Below the pieces are notes generated by a model, which ran no database searches, was not told the DNA's origin, and saw only the letters and a program-made list of their open reading frames with translations. Shown here in pieces: positions 14,119 to 15,781 of a stretch of DNA of 15,781 bases. The stretch covers positions 1 to 15,781 of the forward strand of contig JAGXLP010000014.1 of NCBI GenBank assembly GCA_018334615.1, in the 5' to 3' direction. The DNA comes from Candidatus Bipolaricaulota bacterium (lineage in GTDB: Bacteria; Bipolaricaulota; Bipolaricaulia; M55B111). Numbering within the stretch: the stretch's first letter is position 1; every line of letters starts with the position of its first letter. The translations under genes and the position numbers were made by a program.

Positions 14119-15735
14119 ATGTTTAAACCTAAAGCAAAAGTATTAACAGTAGCTCTATTAGCGGTCTCTTTGTTAGTCATTGGGTCTATTTCAGTTTTTG
14201 CCGAGGAAGAACCCCGCTATGGCGGGACGTTTGTCACGGCCAACCCTTACGGTGAAGCAGTGAGTCTGGACCCACTCAAGTTACCAATCAGTAACGCCGG
14301 AGGTATCGGAGTAGGGCTTCAGGTTCATGAAGGCCTGGTAAAATTTGACACCACTGAGTTAGTGGTAGAACCCGCAATTGCCAAAAGCTGGACAGTTGGC
14401 GAGGACAATAAGACTTATACTTTTAACCTCAGGGAAGGAGTAAAGTTCCATAATGAAACGGAAGTTACCGCTGAGGACTTCAAATATTCCTTTGAGCGGG
14501 TAATGGATCCAGATAAGGGGAGCGTGCATCTGAGTCTTTTTGACAATGTTGTCGGAGCCCAGGCGTACAAAGACGGAGAGGCGGAAGGTATCTCCGGAAT
14601 CAAAGTGCTCGATGAATACACGCTTCAGATAAAGTTGGATAAGGTAGACGTCGCCTTCCTCTCCACCCTGACCGAAATCGGTGCCGTGGTGGTTCCCAAA
14701 GGGGCGATAGAAGAGATGGGTCAGCAACAATTCTCCCGGAACCCCGTGGGGGCGGGACCGTTCAAGTTCGAAAGCTGGAAGGGAAATACCATAACCCTGT
14801 CAGCCTTCGAGGATTACTGGGACGGAAGACCGTACCTGGATAGGGTTAAGGTCGAATGGATGCCTGAAGTGGGAAGTCGTGGCGCTGCGTTTGACTCCAA
14901 AGACCTGGACGCCGTAGTAGCCATGCCTACCCAGTATGCCAGGTGGAAAAAACAGGACGTGCCAATGGTGGAGACCGCCGAACTGTGGACGAGACATATT
15001 GGATTTAACACCGACTGGGGTCCGCTCCAGAATAAGAAAGTCCGCAAAGCATTTAACTACGCGATAAATGTACAACCAGTAGTTGATGTGTATCTCCATG
15101 GTAAGGCAATCCCCGCTACCGGCGTATTTCCTCCTTCCATGCCCGCATACAACGAGGATCTGGAAGGATACAAGTACGATCCCGATAAAGCCAAGGAACT
15201 GCTGGAAGAAGCAGGGTATCCGGACGGATTCAAAGTTAAGGTCATAGGTGACGCCCATTCACCAGCCTGGGGCGCTCCAGCGGTCGGTGCAGTTATGCCC
15301 CAGCTGGCCAGAGTAGGGATCAAGGTGGAGCCGGTGCCCATGGAGTACGGAACAATGGTACAGAGGGTAATGAACGACGATTACCAGGCCTACATAGACG
15401 CCTTTGGCGGAATAGGTCCCAGGCCGCTTGGTTACCTCATGAGATTCCACTCCGACAATATCGGTTCGACCAACTGGTGGAATTACGAAAACGAGAAAGT
15501 CGACGCCCTGCTCGATGAGGCAAAGACCACGGTGGACTTCGAGGAACGGAAAGAACTACTCCAGCAGGCAGAAGAGATCATAGTTGAGGATGCGCCGATC
15601 TGGTTCAACAATTACAACCTTGCTGTCATGGCTCACCAACCCTGGGTCCATGGTATCCAGCCATACGCCACGGACATGTACTATCAGGACCTAGAGGAAG
15701 TCTGGGTGGAAGAATCCAGCCCTAGAGCCGGGTAA
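14119..15735 (+). CDS. ABC transporter solute-binding protein, family 5 (oligopeptide/dipeptide type)
   Basis: A 538-residue extracytoplasmic binding protein. Residues 1-28 form a Sec signal peptide: lysines at 3, 5 and 7, a hydrophobic core 8-24, and a type I cleavage site after VFA (26-28). The mature chain begins EEEPRYGGTFV. SBP_bac_5 signatures follow: the YTFNLREGVKFHNETEVTAEDFKYSF segment (positions 100-125), RNPVGAGPFKFESW, and YDPDKAKELLEEAGYPDG. No cysteine occurs anywhere, so there is no lipobox; in monoderm bacteria these proteins are usually lipoproteins, so a periplasmic location in a diderm is suggested. Its permease and ATPase genes would be expected just beyond the window. 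Uptake of peptides or amino acids feeding the upstream operon is plausible, but family 5 also binds nickel, sugars and opines. Confidence 0.9.
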   Translation: MFKPKAKVLTVALLAVSLLVIGSISVFAEEEPRYGGTFVTANPYGEAVSLDPLKLPISNAGGIGVGLQVHEGLVKFDTTELVVEPAIAKSWTVGEDNKTYTFNLREGVKFHNETEVTAEDFKYSFERVMDPDKGSVHLSLFDNVVGAQAYKDGEAEGISGIKVLDEYTLQIKLDKVDVAFLSTLTEIGAVVVPKGAIEEMGQQQFSRNPVGAGPFKFESWKGNTITLSAFEDYWDGRPYLDRVKVEWMPEVGSRGAAFDSKDLDAVVAMPTQYARWKKQDVPMVETAELWTRHIGFNTDWGPLQNKKVRKAFNYAINVQPVVDVYLHGKAIPATGVFPPSMPAYNEDLEGYKYDPDKAKELLEEAGYPDGFKVKVIGDAHSPAWGAPAVGAVMPQLARVGIKVEPVPMEYGTMVQRVMNDDYQAYIDAFGGIGPRPLGYLMRFHSDNIGSTNWWNYENEKVDALLDEAKTTVDFEERKELLQQAEEIIVEDAPIWFNNYNLAVMAHQPWVHGIQPYATDMYYQDLEEVWVEESSPRAG

Positions 15736-15753
15736 TAAAATTCACTTGGAGGA

Positions 15754-15781
15754 AGGTGTCTCCGGACGTTCGGAGGCACCT
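15754..15781 (+). terminator. Stable hairpin after the solute-binding protein gene, at the window edge
   Basis: An 11-bp stem, AGGTGTCTCCG (15754-15764) with CGGAGGCACCT (15771-15781), closes a 6-nt loop GACGTT with a single T-G wobble. Whether a T tract follows lies outside the window, so this may be a terminator. It may instead be the mRNA-stabilising or attenuating hairpin often found between an abundant binding protein gene and its permease genes. Confidence 0.5.

Noticed and set aside
14049..14126. 25-codon leader-peptide frame starting at GTG within GGAGGTG and overlapping the solute-binding protein start
   Set aside because: The GTG lies in the only ribosome-site-like sequence, so it could not be served by it; the peptide shows no attenuation-type codon run.
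1..15781. CRISPR arrays, insertion sequences, rRNA, prophage or toxin-antitoxin genes
   Set aside because: No regularly spaced repeats, transposase or integrase motifs, or rRNA-like stretches were seen; all large frames are metabolic, regulatory or transport genes with intact motifs and no frameshifts.

Overview
The window reads as part of the chromosome of an anaerobic, amino-acid-fermenting bacterium. The evidence is bacterial Shine-Dalgarno sites and sigma70-type promoters, a GntR/FadR regulator, and many oxygen-sensitive ferredoxin-linked enzymes: an AOR-family tungsto/molybdoenzyme, a 2-oxoacid:ferredoxin oxidoreductase, and an electron-bifurcating-type Etf. The proteins are visibly rich in Asp and Glu, which fits (but does not prove) a halophilic or haloalkaliphilic lineage. 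The only solute-binding protein has a plain signal-peptidase-I leader and no cysteine, which hints at a diderm envelope. I cannot name the genus.

Layout. 1-60 holds the first 20 codons of a minus-strand gene that runs off the left edge. 61-962 is a divergent intergenic region with a promoter on each strand and PdhR-box-like operator sequences at both; the rightward transcript would have a leader of about 270 nt containing a strong hairpin. 963-4257 is a first rightward cluster: AOR-family oxidoreductase, MoaD/ThiS-like protein, class I aminotransferase. 4258-4379 is a regulatory gap with a near-consensus promoter overlapped by a perfect 8+3+8 operator palindrome. 4380-14000 is a tight second operon: GntR regulator, oxidoreductase alpha, oxidoreductase beta-gamma fusion, acyl-CoA dehydrogenase, EtfB, EtfA with an N-terminal 2[4Fe-4S] domain, 3-hydroxyacyl-CoA dehydrogenase, enoyl-CoA hydratase, thiolase. 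Four junctions are overlapping genes. 14119-15735 is an oligopeptide-type ABC solute-binding protein, followed by a hairpin at the window edge.

How the genes fit together. An amino acid is deaminated by the aminotransferase, and the 2-oxo acid is oxidatively decarboxylated to an acyl-CoA with reduction of ferredoxin. The acyl-CoA then passes through one complete beta-oxidation turn to a thiolytic cleavage. Among the branched-chain amino acids this set, with nothing added, matches isoleucine to acetyl-CoA plus propionyl-CoA; valine and leucine would need enzymes not seen here. The same genes could serve straight-chain acids, or run in reverse to make butyrate or 2-methylbutyrate. The AOR-family enzyme could interconvert the matching aldehyde and acid. 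The SBP may supply peptides or amino acids. The operator sites suggest that one GntR protein controls its own operon, the AOR cluster and perhaps the divergent gene.
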